From NCBI RefSeq assembly GCF_029961185.1, contig NZ_JASBQQ010000005.1:124001-188000 (forward strand): a stretch of 64,000 bases of DNA. The letters are read 5' to 3'. Both the position numbers and the translations under genes were made by a program. The notes beneath the pieces are model-generated. The model made no database searches. It worked only from the letters and a program-made list of their open reading frames with translations, and was not told the origin of the DNA. This document shows positions 1-11,946 of the stretch, piece after piece. Numbering within the stretch: position 1 is the first letter of the stretch; the number at the start of each line of letters is the position of its first letter. This DNA is from Albidovulum aestuarii (GTDB lineage Bacteria > Pseudomonadota > Alphaproteobacteria > Rhodobacterales > Rhodobacteraceae).

Positions 1-1
1 G

Positions 2-22
2 CGCCTGCGCAAACTCGGCTGA
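2..22 (+). CDS. Possible 3' end of an upstream gene (partial)
   Basis: The first bases read RLRKLG followed by TGA in frame 2 and run straight into a hairpin repeat that ends genes elsewhere in the window. This suggests the last codons of a plus-strand gene that starts outside the window. Six codons are too few to identify the product, so this is an inference from position only. Confidence 0.3.
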   Translation, partial: RLRKLG

Positions 23-28
23 CGCTCA

Positions 29-110
29 CTTTCTGTCCGTAAATACTCCGGAGGGGTTCGGGGAGGCAGCGCCTCCCCGGCGGGTCGGCCCGCCGAAGTC
101 GGGACGAAAC
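29..110 (+). repeat. Dispersed GC-rich hairpin repeat, copy 1
   Basis: The segment opens with CTTTCTGTCCGTAAATACTC, continues into a GGGGAGGC/GCCTCCCC hairpin (about 60-78), then a second palindromic module (GGCGGGTCGGCCCGCC, about 79-94) and the tail GTCGGGACGAAAC. Copies 2 (11945-11999, inverted) and 3 (15809-15890) share the same opening and hairpin plan. It lies between convergent genes, so it probably works as a bidirectional terminator or mRNA 3' stabiliser. Confidence 0.75.
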
Positions 111-113
111 CGA

Positions 114-671
114 TCAGGGAATGATGCGGCTGTACTTGGTGCCGTTCAGTGTCGCCCCGGCAATGAATCCCGACTGGCCGAAGACATAGGCCACGACAGG
201 CGACAGGGTCGTCGTAGTCTCGATCCCGGCGGCAGCGCCACCATCGGGCAGGGCATAGACGATATCGGTGCCCGCAGCCCAGCCATCGGCGGCGCGGAAC
301 TTCGAAAGCGCCTCCTGTGTGCGGAAGACCAGAACATGCGAATATTGCTGTGCGCCGATCTGCAGGCCCCAGCTTGCCTGCGTGGCTGAATAATAGTCCA
401 CCGTCACATCATTGATCCGGAGCGCGCCGCGCCCGTAGGCCCCGCCAAAGCCGAAACCGGCCTCGGTCACGACAGGCATGTAGAGAACACCGGCCGCATT
501 TGCGATCTCGGCCGTGGCGCCAGGGAAATTGGCCCGCACATAGTCGCGCGTCGCATCGACCCGCGCGTCAAGGCGCGCACCGCCCTGACCGCCGACGCCG
601 TTGCCGCAGGCCGCAAGTCCAAGCACCGCGCCGCCCGATAGGATGATGTGCCGACGGGAAAGTCCGTTCAT
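114..671 (-). CDS. SYLF (YSC84) domain lipoprotein
   Basis: A 185-residue protein with a lipoprotein signal peptide: a basic N-terminus, a hydrophobic stretch and a lipobox ending LAAC near residue 22, so it should be lipid-anchored. The rest matches the SYLF/YSC84 fold: a Gly-rich FGFGGAYGRGAL segment, an SWGLQIGAQ stretch that is typical of the family, and a C-terminal TTTLSPVVAYVFGQSGFIAG strand region. Bacterial SYLF proteins are periplasmic or surface proteins of unclear role; lipid binding is known for eukaryotic members. It converges on the hairpin repeat downstream and lies after hemB, separated by about 120 bp. Family call is good, function unknown. Confidence 0.8.
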   Translation of the reverse strand: MNGLSRRHIILSGGAVLGLAACGNGVGGQGGARLDARVDATRDYVRANFPGATAEIANAAGVLYMPVVTEAGFGFGGAYGRGALRINDVTVDYYSATQASWGLQIGAQQYSHVLVFRTQEALSKFRAADGWAAGTDIVYALPDGGAAAGIETTTTLSPVVAYVFGQSGFIAGATLNGTKYSRIIP

Positions 672-793
672 GTTACTGCTCCGCTCTCAACTGCCAATGC
701 CGACCTTTGATGGCCGGTTCAATACCATCTATAGGGCAGAATGCCCGCCCTGTCATTAAGTGTTGTGCCGGACACGAGAAAGTTGAACGCGGT

Positions 794-1789
794 TCAGCTG
801 CCCAGGGCCCGCGCCGCATCGGGGGCGAAATAGGTCAGGATCCCATCGCAACCCGCCCGACGGAAGGCCAGAAGGCTTTCCATCATCACCTCCTCCTTTA
901 CCCATCCGTTCAGGATCGCGCCTTTCAGCATCGCGTATTCGCCCGAGACCTGGTAGGCGAAGGTCGGCACACCAAAGGCGTCCTTCACATCTCGGCAGAT
1001 GTCGAGATAGGGCATGCCAGGTTTGACCATCACCATATCCGCACCCTCGGCCAGATCGCGGGCGACAAGCCGCAGCGCCTCGTCCCGGTTCGCGGGGTTC
1101 ATCTGGTAGGTCTTCTTGTCGCCCTTGAGCGCACCCGAGGCGCCGACCGCGTCGCGGAACGGACCGTAGAAGGCACTGGCATATTTTGCGGCGTAGGAAA
1201 GGATCGTCACATCCTTGTGGCCCTCGGCTTCCAGAGCGCGGCGCATCGCGCCGATGCGGCCATCCATCATGTCCGAGGGTCCAAGAATATCGGCCCCCGC
1301 CTCGGCTTGTGCCAGCGCCATTTTAACCAGCGCCTCGATCGTCTCGTCATTCAGGATTACGCCGTCTCGCACCAGCCCGTCATGGCCATTGGCATTGTAG
1401 GGATCGAGCGCAACATCCGTCATGACTGCGATTTCCGGCACCGCTGCCTTGATCGCCCTCACGGCGCGGTTCGAGAGGTTTTCCGGGTTCCAGGCCTCTT
1501 CACAGGCCTCGGTCTTTAGCGCTGGATCGGTGTAGGGGAAGAGGCAGATCGCCGGAATACCGAGCTTTGCCGCCTCCTCGGCGGCGCGGACTGTGCCTTC
1601 AACGGTCAGGCGCGATACACCCGGCATCGAGGCAACCGGTGCATCCGCTCCGGCGACATCGGTCACGAAGAGCGGCCAGATCAGGTCCTTTACGCTCAGA
1701 CGTTCTTCGGCCACAAGGTCACGCAAGGCCTGCGTCCGGCGCAGGCGGCGGAAGCGGGCGGCGGGAAAACCGGCATGTACAGGGGTCAT
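794..1789 (-). CDS. hemB: Delta-aminolevulinic acid dehydratase (porphobilinogen synthase)
   Basis: Condenses two 5-aminolevulinates to porphobilinogen, the second committed step of tetrapyrrole synthesis in the cytoplasm. The 331-residue chain has the two active-site lysines, K202 in YAAKYASAFYGPF and K256 in MVKPGMPYLD (the Schiff-base lysine). The zinc-type triple-Cys motif is replaced by DVALDPYNANGHDG at 125-138, so this is a non-zinc enzyme of the kind known from Rhodobacter and other alphaproteobacteria. A longer reading from 1828 is possible, but ATG 1789 is preferred because the conserved family begins with MTPVHAGFPAARFRRLRRT and an AAGAGCG-type ribosome site precedes it. It is divergent from the membrane protein at 1910. 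Confidence 0.96.
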   Translation of the reverse strand: MTPVHAGFPAARFRRLRRTQALRDLVAEERLSVKDLIWPLFVTDVAGADAPVASMPGVSRLTVEGTVRAAEEAAKLGIPAICLFPYTDPALKTEACEEAWNPENLSNRAVRAIKAAVPEIAVMTDVALDPYNANGHDGLVRDGVILNDETIEALVKMALAQAEAGADILGPSDMMDGRIGAMRRALEAEGHKDVTILSYAAKYASAFYGPFRDAVGASGALKGDKKTYQMNPANRDEALRLVARDLAEGADMVMVKPGMPYLDICRDVKDAFGVPTFAYQVSGEYAMLKGAILNGWVKEEVMMESLLAFRRAGCDGILTYFAPDAARALGS

Positions 1790-1909
1790 GGCAATCGCTC
1801 TTTCTTCGGCTTTACAAGCGGTTCGCACGGATCGGGATACATCTCAAGGGTGGAAACCGTCGCAGGGCGGCGATAGCATCGACCACGGCAAACGGGCGAG
1901 GGACAGGAA

Positions 1910-2437
1910 TTGGATTGGACACGGCTGATTTTCGACCTGATTGACCTGAGGTCGTTCTCCAATCTGTGGTACTGGATCGCACTGGCCGTCACCTGGTCAA
2001 CCGCGTCGCATTGGGTGCTCGGTGTGCCCTATGACATGGTGTTGCGCGCCCGCCGGGTCGGCGGGCAGGCCGAAGCCGACCTCGAAGACCTCGTCCGTAT
2101 CAACGTCAACCGCATTTTATATATTGTCGGTGAGGCGGGATTGTTCCTGATGATCCTTTTGTCATTCACGCTGACGACGCTGGCGCTTCTGGGATTTGTC
2201 TACAAGGTGGAGTTCTGTCAGGCCCTGTTCCTGATCGGCGCCCCGATGACCCTGGTCGCCTTCATGAGCGTCACGACGGCCCGGCACATCGAAGAAGGCG
2301 GGGAGCAAGGCGAGGCTTTGCAACGAAGGCTGTCATATCACCGGCTCGCGGTTCAGGTCCTCGGCATGATCTCGATATTTGTCACGGCAGTGTGGGGTAT
2401 GCTTCAGAATTTCAACATCTCGGTCCTGCCCGGTTGA
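1910..2437 (+). CDS. Integral membrane protein of a Rhodobacterales-specific family
   Basis: A 175-residue protein starting at TTG 1910 (MDWTRLIF) and preceded by the purine-rich GGGACAGGAA. It has about four hydrophobic segments: LWYWIALAVTWSTASHWVL, ILYIVGEAGLFLMILLSF, a segment around ALFLIGAPMTLVAFMSV, and VLGMISIFVTAVWGML. Close relatives in roseobacters carry the database name 'component of SufBCD complex', but nothing in this sequence supports a role in Fe-S assembly and no suf genes are nearby. It lies 31 bp upstream of mfd on the same strand and may share its transcript. Function unknown. Confidence 0.8.
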   Translation: MDWTRLIFDLIDLRSFSNLWYWIALAVTWSTASHWVLGVPYDMVLRARRVGGQAEADLEDLVRINVNRILYIVGEAGLFLMILLSFTLTTLALLGFVYKVEFCQALFLIGAPMTLVAFMSVTTARHIEEGGEQGEALQRRLSYHRLAVQVLGMISIFVTAVWGMLQNFNISVLPG

Positions 2438-2468
2438 CACCGGCAACGGGGCGGATAGGTGAAGGCGG

Positions 2469-5400
2469 ATGACAAGGCCCGCCCATATTGCACTATCCGG
2501 CGCCCCTGAGGGTTACGACGCCCGGCTCCTCGCTGCGGAGCTGGCGAAGGGTGCGCCTGTCTGCCACATCGCCCGCGATGACAAGCGAATGGAAGCTATG
2601 CGGGCGGCGTTGGCCTTTTTCGCACCCGATGCGTTGGTATTGACCTTCCCGGCGTGGGACTGCCTGCCTTACGACCGGGTCTCTCCCAATGCCGATACGT
2701 CAGCGACCCGCATGGCAACCCTTGCTGCGCTGATACAGGGTTTGCCGGGGCCGTTCATTCTGCTCACGACATTGAACGCGGCGACCCAGAAACTGCCCGC
2801 GCGCGAGGTGTTGCAAGCGTCCTCGTTTACCGCCCGGGTCGGCCAGCGGGTGAACGAAGGTGCCTTGCGCGACTTCCTTGTACGTATGGGATTCAGCCAG
2901 AGCCCAACGGTAACCGAACCTGGCGACTATGCGATCCGGGGTGGCATCATCGACATCTATCCGCCGGGGGAGGGCGGGCCGGTCCGGCTGGATCTTTTCG
3001 GCGATGTGCTGGACGGCGCGCGACGCTTCGACCCGGCAACGCAACGCACGACCGAGAAACTGACGGTTGTGGAACTCGCCCCGGTTTCCGAGGTTATTCT
3101 CGACGAGGCCGCGATCACCCGGTTCCGCCAGAACTACCGTATCGAGTTTGGCGCAGCGGGCACCGACGACCCCCTGTATGAGGCCGTAAGCGCCGGTCGC
3201 AAACATGCGGGCATGGAGCATTGGCTGCCCTTCTTTCACGAGCGGCTTGAGACGCTGTTTGATTACCTGCCCGGCGCCTCGGTCATGCTGGACGATCAGA
3301 TCACGCCTGCCCGTGATGCGCGTTGGGAGGGGATCGCGGATCAGTACGATACACGTCTGGAGGCGATGAAGCGCAAGGACCGGCTGGATTCGGTCTACAA
3401 GCCCGCTGCGCCGGGACTGCTATATCTTGACGATGCCGGATGGGATGACGCACTCGCCGGGCACCGTGTTATCCAGCTGGTGGAACTGCCGCAAGCCACG
3501 GGCCCCGGCGCGCTGGATGCAGGCGGGCGTATCGGGCGAAACTTCGCGCCGGAACGGCAACTTGAGAACGTCAATCTTTTCAGTGCACTGGCAGACCATC
3601 TGAATGCCCGCCGCGCCGACGGGCAGGTCGTAGTCGCCTCCTATTCCGACGGCGCGCGGGAGCGGCTGAAAGGGCTCTTGGAGGACGAAGACGTCCTGGG
3701 GGCAAAGTTGATCCGCGATATACGCGATGTACCCGAGGGTAAGGGCGGGCTGTTCCTCGCGGTTTGGGCGCTGGAACACGGGTTCGAGGGCAAAGGCCTG
3801 ACCGTCATTTCCGAACAGGACGTTCTGGGCGACAGGCTGATCCGGGGTGCGAAGAAAAAGCGCAAGGCCGAGAATTTCCTGACTGAGGCACAATCGCTGT
3901 CGCCCGGCGATCTTGTTGTCCACGTCGATCACGGCGTCGGCCGTTACAACGGGCTGGAGACGATTCTGGCGCTCGGCGCACCGCATGATTGCGTGGCGCT
4001 GGAATATGCCGGCGGCGACCGTTTGTTCCTTCCCGTCGAGAATATCGAACTTCTCAGCCGCTACGGTCACGATGAAGGGCTTCTTGACAAGCTCGGCGGT
4101 GGGGCCTGGCAGGCCAAGAAGGCCAAACTCAAGGAACGTATCCGCCAGATCGCCGAACGGCTGATGCGGGTCGCAGCCGAACGCCTGTTGCGCAAAGCGC
4201 CGATCCTTGAGGCGCCGCATCACGAATGGGACGCGTTTTCGGCCCGCTTTCCCTATCAGGAAACCGATGACCAGCTTTCGGCCATCGACGAGGTGTTGGA
4301 CGATCTGGCTGAAGGTCGCCCGATGGATCGTCTCATCGTCGGCGATGTAGGCTTTGGCAAAACCGAGGTTGCCATGCGCGCGGCCTTCATCGCTGCCATG
4401 TCAGGCGTTCAGGTCGCGGTGATCGCGCCCACAACACTGCTCGCGCGCCAGCATTTCAAGACTTTCGCTGACCGCTTCCGGGGCACAGCGATTTCGGTCC
4501 GCCCCCTGTCGCGTTTCGTCAGCGCCCGCGATGCTCAGGCCACGCGCGAAGGGCTGGCCGAAGGCAGCGTGGATATCGTCATCGGCACCCATGCAGTGCT
4601 GGCCAAACAGGTGAAGTTCCGCAATCTCGGTCTTCTGATCATAGACGAGGAACAGCATTTCGGCGTCACCCACAAGGAACGTCTGAAGGAGATGCGATCC
4701 GAGATCCATGTCCTGACACTCACCGCCACGCCGATCCCGCGAACACTTCAACTCTCGCTCACAGGTGTCCGTGATCTTTCAATAATCGGCACGCCGCCCA
4801 TCGACCGTCTGGCGATCCGCACCTATGTCAGCGAGTTCGACTCCGTAACAATCCGCGAAGCTCTGCTCAGGGAACGCTATCGCGGCGGGCAGAGCTTCTA
4901 CGTCGTTCCGCGCATCAAGGATTTGCCCGAGATCGAGGACTTCCTGAAAAACCATGTGCCGGAAGTTTCCTATGTCATCGCTCATGGCCAGATGGCGGCG
5001 GGCGAATTGGACGAGCGCATGAACGCCTTTTACGACGGGCAGTATGACGTGCTTCTGGCCACGACCATCGTCGAAAGCGGCCTCGACATCCCGACCGCGA
5101 ACACGATGGTGGTGCACCGGGCCGACATGTTTGGACTGGCGCAGCTCTACCAAATCCGGGGCAGGGTGGGACGGTCGAAACTGCGCGCCTACTGCTACCT
5201 GACGACTAAACCAAGAACGCCCCTCACGCCGAATGCCCAGAAACGGCTCAGGCTTCTTGGCTCACTCGATTCACTGGGCGCGGGTTTTTCACTGGCCAGC
5301 CAGGACCTCGACCTTCGAGGCGCCGGCAACATCCTCGGCGAAGAACAATCGGGCCATATCAACGAGGTGGGTTACGAACTGTATCAGGCGATGCTGGAAG

Positions 5401-5918
5401 AGACGATTGCCCGGATCAAGGCAGGCGACATTTCAACGCCAACCGAAGACGATGGCCAATGGTCGCCGCAGATCAATCTGGGCGTCCCGGTGATGATCCC
5501 GGAAAGCTACGTCCCCGACCTGGATGTCCGCCTCGGCCTTTACCGTCGCCTGTCGTCGCTGACCACAAAGGTCGAACTGGAAGGTTTCGCCGCTGAACTG
5601 ATCGACCGTTTCGGCCCCGTTCCGAAAGAGGTCAATACACTTCTCCTCGTCATGCGGATCAAGGCAATGTGCCGACGCGCGCATATCGGACGGCTGGATG
5701 CCGGACCGAAGGGAGCGACGATTCAATTTTACATGGATAAATTCTCAAATCCCAGCGGCTTGGTTGACTATCTTCATGCTCAGAACGGGCTGGCCAAGAT
5801 CAAGGACAACAAGGTCGTCGTACGTCGCGACTGGGTTAAGGACAGCGACAAGATCAAGGGCGCTTACGCCATCGCCCGAGATCTGGCGGAGAAAGCGAAA
5901 GCTGAGGCCCCAAAGTGA
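2469..5918 (+). CDS. mfd: Transcription-repair coupling factor
   Basis: An ATP-dependent translocase that removes RNA polymerase stalled at lesions and recruits UvrA to the template strand. The 1149 residues match the full family length. In order: a UvrB-homology region (first ~350 residues), a CarD-like RNA-polymerase-interacting domain beginning SPGDLVVHVDHGVGRYNG (near residue 480), a superfamily 2 helicase core with Walker A VGDVGFGKTEVAMRA (near 620), the DEEQHFGV box (near 724) and TLTATPIPRTLQLS, then a C-terminal TRCF domain. ATG at 2469 follows GGTGAAGGCGG. It ends at an intrinsic hairpin (5922-5955). Confidence 0.97.
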   Translation: MTRPAHIALSGAPEGYDARLLAAELAKGAPVCHIARDDKRMEAMRAALAFFAPDALVLTFPAWDCLPYDRVSPNADTSATRMATLAALIQGLPGPFILLTTLNAATQKLPAREVLQASSFTARVGQRVNEGALRDFLVRMGFSQSPTVTEPGDYAIRGGIIDIYPPGEGGPVRLDLFGDVLDGARRFDPATQRTTEKLTVVELAPVSEVILDEAAITRFRQNYRIEFGAAGTDDPLYEAVSAGRKHAGMEHWLPFFHERLETLFDYLPGASVMLDDQITPARDARWEGIADQYDTRLEAMKRKDRLDSVYKPAAPGLLYLDDAGWDDALAGHRVIQLVELPQATGPGALDAGGRIGRNFAPERQLENVNLFSALADHLNARRADGQVVVASYSDGARERLKGLLEDEDVLGAKLIRDIRDVPEGKGGLFLAVWALEHGFEGKGLTVISEQDVLGDRLIRGAKKKRKAENFLTEAQSLSPGDLVVHVDHGVGRYNGLETILALGAPHDCVALEYAGGDRLFLPVENIELLSRYGHDEGLLDKLGGGAWQAKKAKLKERIRQIAERLMRVAAERLLRKAPILEAPHHEWDAFSARFPYQETDDQLSAIDEVLDDLAEGRPMDRLIVGDVGFGKTEVAMRAAFIAAMSGVQVAVIAPTTLLARQHFKTFADRFRGTAISVRPLSRFVSARDAQATREGLAEGSVDIVIGTHAVLAKQVKFRNLGLLIIDEEQHFGVTHKERLKEMRSEIHVLTLTATPIPRTLQLSLTGVRDLSIIGTPPIDRLAIRTYVSEFDSVTIREALLRERYRGGQSFYVVPRIKDLPEIEDFLKNHVPEVSYVIAHGQMAAGELDERMNAFYDGQYDVLLATTIVESGLDIPTANTMVVHRADMFGLAQLYQIRGRVGRSKLRAYCYLTTKPRTPLTPNAQKRLRLLGSLDSLGAGFSLASQDLDLRGAGNILGEEQSGHINEVGYELYQAMLEETIARIKAGDISTPTEDDGQWSPQINLGVPVMIPESYVPDLDVRLGLYRRLSSLTTKVELEGFAAELIDRFGPVPKEVNTLLLVMRIKAMCRRAHIGRLDAGPKGATIQFYMDKFSNPSGLVDYLHAQNGLAKIKDNKVVVRRDWVKDSDKIKGAYAIARDLAEKAKAEAPK

Positions 5919-5921
5919 TCG

Positions 5922-5955
5922 AAAGGCGGTGACCGGGGATTGGGCCACCGCCTTT
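5922..5955 (+). terminator. Terminator hairpin after mfd
   Basis: A perfect 10-bp stem, AAAGGCGGTG paired with CACCGCCTTT, around a 14-nt loop, beginning 3 bp after the mfd stop codon. The T-tract is only the TTT closing the stem, so it is weak by the strict definition. The stretch from here to 6198 holds no convincing gene, only a possible relic of the dispersed repeat at 6094-6107. Confidence 0.7.
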
Positions 5956-6198
5956 CTGGCCAAAGGGCAGGGACAGGCCCCGGCCGCTGGCCCGATTACC
6001 AGACACACCCGTCGACATCGCACCAATAGCCGACGCTGCAAGACATCACTAGCTACCCACCTGGTGCAATACGTGACGACATGCCACGAACCTGACCCGA
6101 GTATTTTGATACCCCACCGGACCGTTTGCGGCGTCACATGGACACCGCCGGGGTTAGGACTGAATTATCGCTGCCGGCTAAACAATCGCGCCCCGATG

Positions 6199-7428
6199 TT
6201 ATCCGATAACATCCGCACGCGGGACCAGCCGCATCAGGAGAAGGGCCATCAGCGAACAACCGAGAACCCCTGCCATAAGCGGTACTGGTGTGCCGTTAAA
6301 AGCCAGTCCGATTGGCACCGCGACAAGAACCGAAAGAACCGTTGCCAATGCCGCCACGATGGAACTCGCCATGCCGGCGATATGGCCCATCGGTTCCAGC
6401 GCCAGCGCGTTGAGATTGCCGATGGTCAGGCCGGTCATGAAGAAAACTGTTATTGTCCAGTAAAGATAGAGCCAGAAGTTCATGTAATCCGGCACGAGAC
6501 CAAAAATGAAAATCGCCAGAATGACGGTGGAGTTCGCGACCTGCGCAGCGAAGGTCGCCTTTACCATTAACCGCATGCCGAGATGGGGGACCAACCGCGC
6601 ATTCAAAAGGCTCGCCGTGCCAGCAATAATCGCAATCACCGCGAACCATTTCGGGAAACCCTCTGCCCGACCAAAACTCTGGTCGAAGACCTGCTGGGTT
6701 GAGGAGAGCGTCGTGAAGAGTGACGCGAAGGCCAGCGTCTGGACCAAAGTTACCGACATGACCAACCGATGGGTCAGCACTTCCCGCGCGGCCTCAATCA
6801 GCGCGAAGGAGGAGAATGGGCGGCGATTGCTGACCGGCAAGGTCTCGGCCTGACGCAGCATAAACCATGTTATCGACATCGCGGCGAAAAGGACGAAGGC
6901 GACGAAGATTCCGCGCCAGCCAAACCCGGCGATGATGAACGCACCGAAAAGCGGCGCCACGGCGGGCACGAGCGTGAAGACCATCATGACGAACGAGACA
7001 AGCCGCGCCATATCGCGGCCTGCATAAAGATCGCGGATCAGCGCCACTCCGGCGATGCGGGGCCCCGCAACACCGAGCCCCTGCAACAGACGCGCCGCAA
7101 GGACCAATTCCAGCGTCGGCGCGGCCCAGGCCAGTACCGCACCGATGGAATAAAGAACCGCGCCCCCAAGGATCACCGCCCGCCGCCCGAACGTGTCCGA
7201 TAGGGGACCTGTGACGAAAGTGCCGATGCCCATGCCAAGAACAAAGCTGGTGATAATCAACTGCGCCCGGTTCGGTGCGTCAGGCGTGAGTTCAGAGGCA
7301 ATTTCCGGCATCGCCGGCAGCATCGCGTCGATCGAGAAGGCCGTCATGGCGAACAGCATCGCCAGAAGGCCGACGAACTCCACGGTCGGCAGGCGGCGGA
7401 TCGCGGTGGTGTCGGGAAGGGTCGTCAT
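6199..7428 (-). CDS. MFS multidrug efflux transporter, Bcr/CflA type
   Basis: A 409-residue inner-membrane antiporter with the hydrophobicity of a 12-helix major facilitator. The N-terminus MTTLPDTTAIRR leads into helix 1 with FSIDAMLPAMPEIA, typical of the Bcr/CflA drug-export branch, and the loop 2-3 motif reads GPLSDTFGRRAVIL. LQGLGVAGPRIAGVALIRDL is another branch hallmark. ATG 7428 is chosen over an upstream reading because it overlaps the stop of the FrnE-like gene (ATGA), which implies translational coupling. It is the last gene of the ligase-FrnE-MFS operon and may export the product or substrate of that ligase; the substrate cannot be read from sequence. Confidence 0.88.
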   Translation of the reverse strand: MTTLPDTTAIRRLPTVEFVGLLAMLFAMTAFSIDAMLPAMPEIASELTPDAPNRAQLIITSFVLGMGIGTFVTGPLSDTFGRRAVILGGAVLYSIGAVLAWAAPTLELVLAARLLQGLGVAGPRIAGVALIRDLYAGRDMARLVSFVMMVFTLVPAVAPLFGAFIIAGFGWRGIFVAFVLFAAMSITWFMLRQAETLPVSNRRPFSSFALIEAAREVLTHRLVMSVTLVQTLAFASLFTTLSSTQQVFDQSFGRAEGFPKWFAVIAIIAGTASLLNARLVPHLGMRLMVKATFAAQVANSTVILAIFIFGLVPDYMNFWLYLYWTITVFFMTGLTIGNLNALALEPMGHIAGMASSIVAALATVLSVLVAVPIGLAFNGTPVPLMAGVLGCSLMALLLMRLVPRADVIG

Positions 7429-8084
7429 CGCTCCGCGTCCCGCTGCATCTCGGTGATGCGCTCTGTCAGTTCCCCGATGATCTTGCCCCAGGTCTCGGTC
7501 GGCTGCGCGCCCTGCAGGACATGCTGGTTGGCGATGACGAAGCACGGCACACCGGTCACGCCTCGTTCACGAGCATGGGCATCGCGGGCACGGATATCCT
7601 CCACATCGCCGTCCCCGTCCAGCAGACGTCGCATCATGGCGCGGTCCAGCCCAACCTCTCCGGCGATATCGGCCAGCACATCGGCGTTACCTACGTCGCG
7701 CCCGTCACGCCAGAGCGCGCGGAAAAGCGCGGCCACCATAGGAGTCTGTCGTCCCTCCAACCCCGCCCAATGGATCAGACGGTGAGCGTCGAGCGAGTTC
7801 GGAGTTCGCGCAATTTTTTCGAGGTTCAGTTCAACCCCTGCCTGTTCAGCGTGCTGGACAAGCGGCGCATAGGCGCGTACGGCACCGTCCTTGCCGCCGA
7901 ACTTCGCCTCCATATAGGCGCGCCGGTCCATGCCCTCTTTCGGCATGTCCGGGTTCAGTTGAAACGGATGCCATTCGATCGCGAACGGATGGTCGGCATG
8001 CGCCTCCAGCGCCCGGTCGAGATAGGCCTTGCCGACATAGCACCAGGGGCAGGCGATGTCTGAAAGAATATCAAGCCGGATCAT
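7425..8084 (-). CDS. FrnE-like DsbA family oxidoreductase/isomerase
   Basis: A 219-residue cytoplasmic thioredoxin-fold protein with the helical insertion of the DsbA/FrnE/HCCA-isomerase group. A CPWC motif lies at residues 12-15 in SDIACPWCYVGK, and the cis-proline loop reads GVTGVPCFVI. Family members include polyketide-associated FrnE, stress-related thiol oxidoreductases and glutathione-dependent 2-hydroxychromene-2-carboxylate isomerases. No signal peptide. ATG 8084 overlaps the ligase stop (ATGA), and its own stop overlaps the MFS start, so the three genes are tightly coupled. The CPWC motif favours a redox role over an isomerase, but this is an inference. Confidence 0.85.
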   Translation of the reverse strand: MIRLDILSDIACPWCYVGKAYLDRALEAHADHPFAIEWHPFQLNPDMPKEGMDRRAYMEAKFGGKDGAVRAYAPLVQHAEQAGVELNLEKIARTPNSLDAHRLIHWAGLEGRQTPMVAALFRALWRDGRDVGNADVLADIAGEVGLDRAMMRRLLDGDGDVEDIRARDAHARERGVTGVPCFVIANQHVLQGAQPTETWGKIIGELTERITEMQRDAER

Positions 8085-9592
8085 TGGGTTTCCTTCCATT
8101 CCTCACGCAGAGCGCGACGGTTGATCTTGCCGTTTGGTGTAACCGGAATACCGTCCCGGTGAATGTAGAGACGGGGCTGCTTGTACCGCGCGAGGCAGGT
8201 ATCGGCATGAGTGATCAGTTCTGCTTCGCCGGCGTCACCCGTATAGAAGAGCGCGATAACCGAAGCGTCGGCCTTGACTGGCACCTCGACGGCCGCGCTT
8301 GCGGTAATGCCGGGATAGGTGTTCATTGCTGCCTCGATCTCCGCCGGTGAAACTCGGAACCCGCCGGCACTGATCATGTCGTCGGCCCGGCCGAGCGTGG
8401 TGATGGCACCGTCTATGGCCATCACAACCATATCGCCCGTCGGAAACCATTCGCGTTTGGGCGCGTTCAGATCATCTCCCTCAAGCGTACCCAGAAACAG
8501 CCCGGGATCGGAGCGATGGACGGCGAGGATACCAGACGTGCCGCGCGGCACCGCTCTTCCATCCGCGCCCAGAACCGCAATACGGCGGCCCGGCTGGGCG
8601 TAACCTGTAGTCCCGTCCGGCGAGGGATGGGCGGGTGAGGACGACAGGAAGGTGGAACATTCCGACATGCCCATCGCCTCGTGCAGATCGGTACCGGTTG
8701 CGGCCTGCCATGCCGCACGGGTGGCTGGCGGCAGCTTTTCTCCCGCCGACAGGCCGTGGCGCAGGCGGGGTAGTGACAGCTTGTGGCCCGGTTTGAGGAT
8801 CTTCCGGTAAACTCCGGGTACAGCGGCGAAAATCGTCGCATCAAAGCGTTTCGCCAGCAGCGGCAGCATTTCTGACTCTACGCCTTCGGCAGGAATCAGC
8901 GCGGTTGCGCCCGCGACCCACGGATCAAAAAGCCCGGTGCCGAGCGTATAGGTCCAGTTCAGAGCGCCCGCATGCATCAACCGGTCGTCGGGTCCGATCC
9001 CGGTCCAGCCCTCGGCCATCATGCCCCTCGCCCAGACGGCGCGATGCGCATGGGCGACTGCGCGTGGGCTGCCCGAGGTTCCGGAGGTAAAGACGACATA
9101 GGCCAGCCTGTCGGGATCGCCCATCACAAAACCGGCGGACGGAAGGGTTTCGAAGTCGCGCAACTCTGCCTCGGTCAGAACCGGGCAGGACGGGGTCTCG
9201 GGCAGGGCAATTCCGGCCCCGGCGACGATCAGAGCGGGGCGGATGGTGGCGTAAAGTCGCGTCACCTCTCCCTCGGTAAGGCCCGCGGCGGTGGGTACCG
9301 GGATCAGCCCCGCCGCCACCGCACCGAGAAAGGCCAACGGGAAACCGACACCATTGCCCAGTCTCAGCATCACCCTGTCGCCGGGCATAAGGCCTCGTCG
9401 CTGGAGCCCGCTCGCAACGCCGCACACGGCAGCCTCCAGCCGCCCGTAGCTCCAGCGCTCCGCCCCATTTGCCCGGACGATCTGCAAGGCGATATGGTCG
9501 GACCGCTCACCGGCGCGCGCCAGAACATGTGCTGCCAGATTGAAGGGTGTGGGGCAGGCTGGAAACGGTTGAGAGTCAGTCACGGATAGCAT
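8081..9592 (-). CDS. Acyl-CoA synthetase / AMP-dependent ligase (benzoate-CoA ligase-like)
   Basis: A 503-residue member of the ANL superfamily: it adenylates a carboxylate with ATP, then makes the CoA thioester. The P-loop-like motif FTSGTSGSPR is at 168-177, the adenylate-binding stretch is around MGMSECSTFLSS, and the hinge region reads FPTGDMV...GRADDMISAGGFRVSP. The catalytic lysine motif is TPNGKINRRALR near the C-terminus. The length is short for acetyl-CoA synthetase and fits medium-chain or aromatic ligases of the benzoate-CoA type. It heads a three-gene operon with ATGA overlaps and is divergent from the XRE-cupin regulator. Substrate unknown. Confidence 0.88.
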   Translation of the reverse strand: MLSVTDSQPFPACPTPFNLAAHVLARAGERSDHIALQIVRANGAERWSYGRLEAAVCGVASGLQRRGLMPGDRVMLRLGNGVGFPLAFLGAVAAGLIPVPTAAGLTEGEVTRLYATIRPALIVAGAGIALPETPSCPVLTEAELRDFETLPSAGFVMGDPDRLAYVVFTSGTSGSPRAVAHAHRAVWARGMMAEGWTGIGPDDRLMHAGALNWTYTLGTGLFDPWVAGATALIPAEGVESEMLPLLAKRFDATIFAAVPGVYRKILKPGHKLSLPRLRHGLSAGEKLPPATRAAWQAATGTDLHEAMGMSECSTFLSSSPAHPSPDGTTGYAQPGRRIAVLGADGRAVPRGTSGILAVHRSDPGLFLGTLEGDDLNAPKREWFPTGDMVVMAIDGAITTLGRADDMISAGGFRVSPAEIEAAMNTYPGITASAAVEVPVKADASVIALFYTGDAGEAELITHADTCLARYKQPRLYIHRDGIPVTPNGKINRRALREEWKETQ

Positions 9593-9677
9593 GACCCTTC
9601 GCTACGCTCTGGGTCCGGGCGTTGCAAGCGGGGACGGAATGGCGTTAATGCAGAGCCATGTCTATCGAGATGAACAG

Positions 9678-11944
<2,267 letters not shown>

Positions 11945-11946
<2 letters not shown>
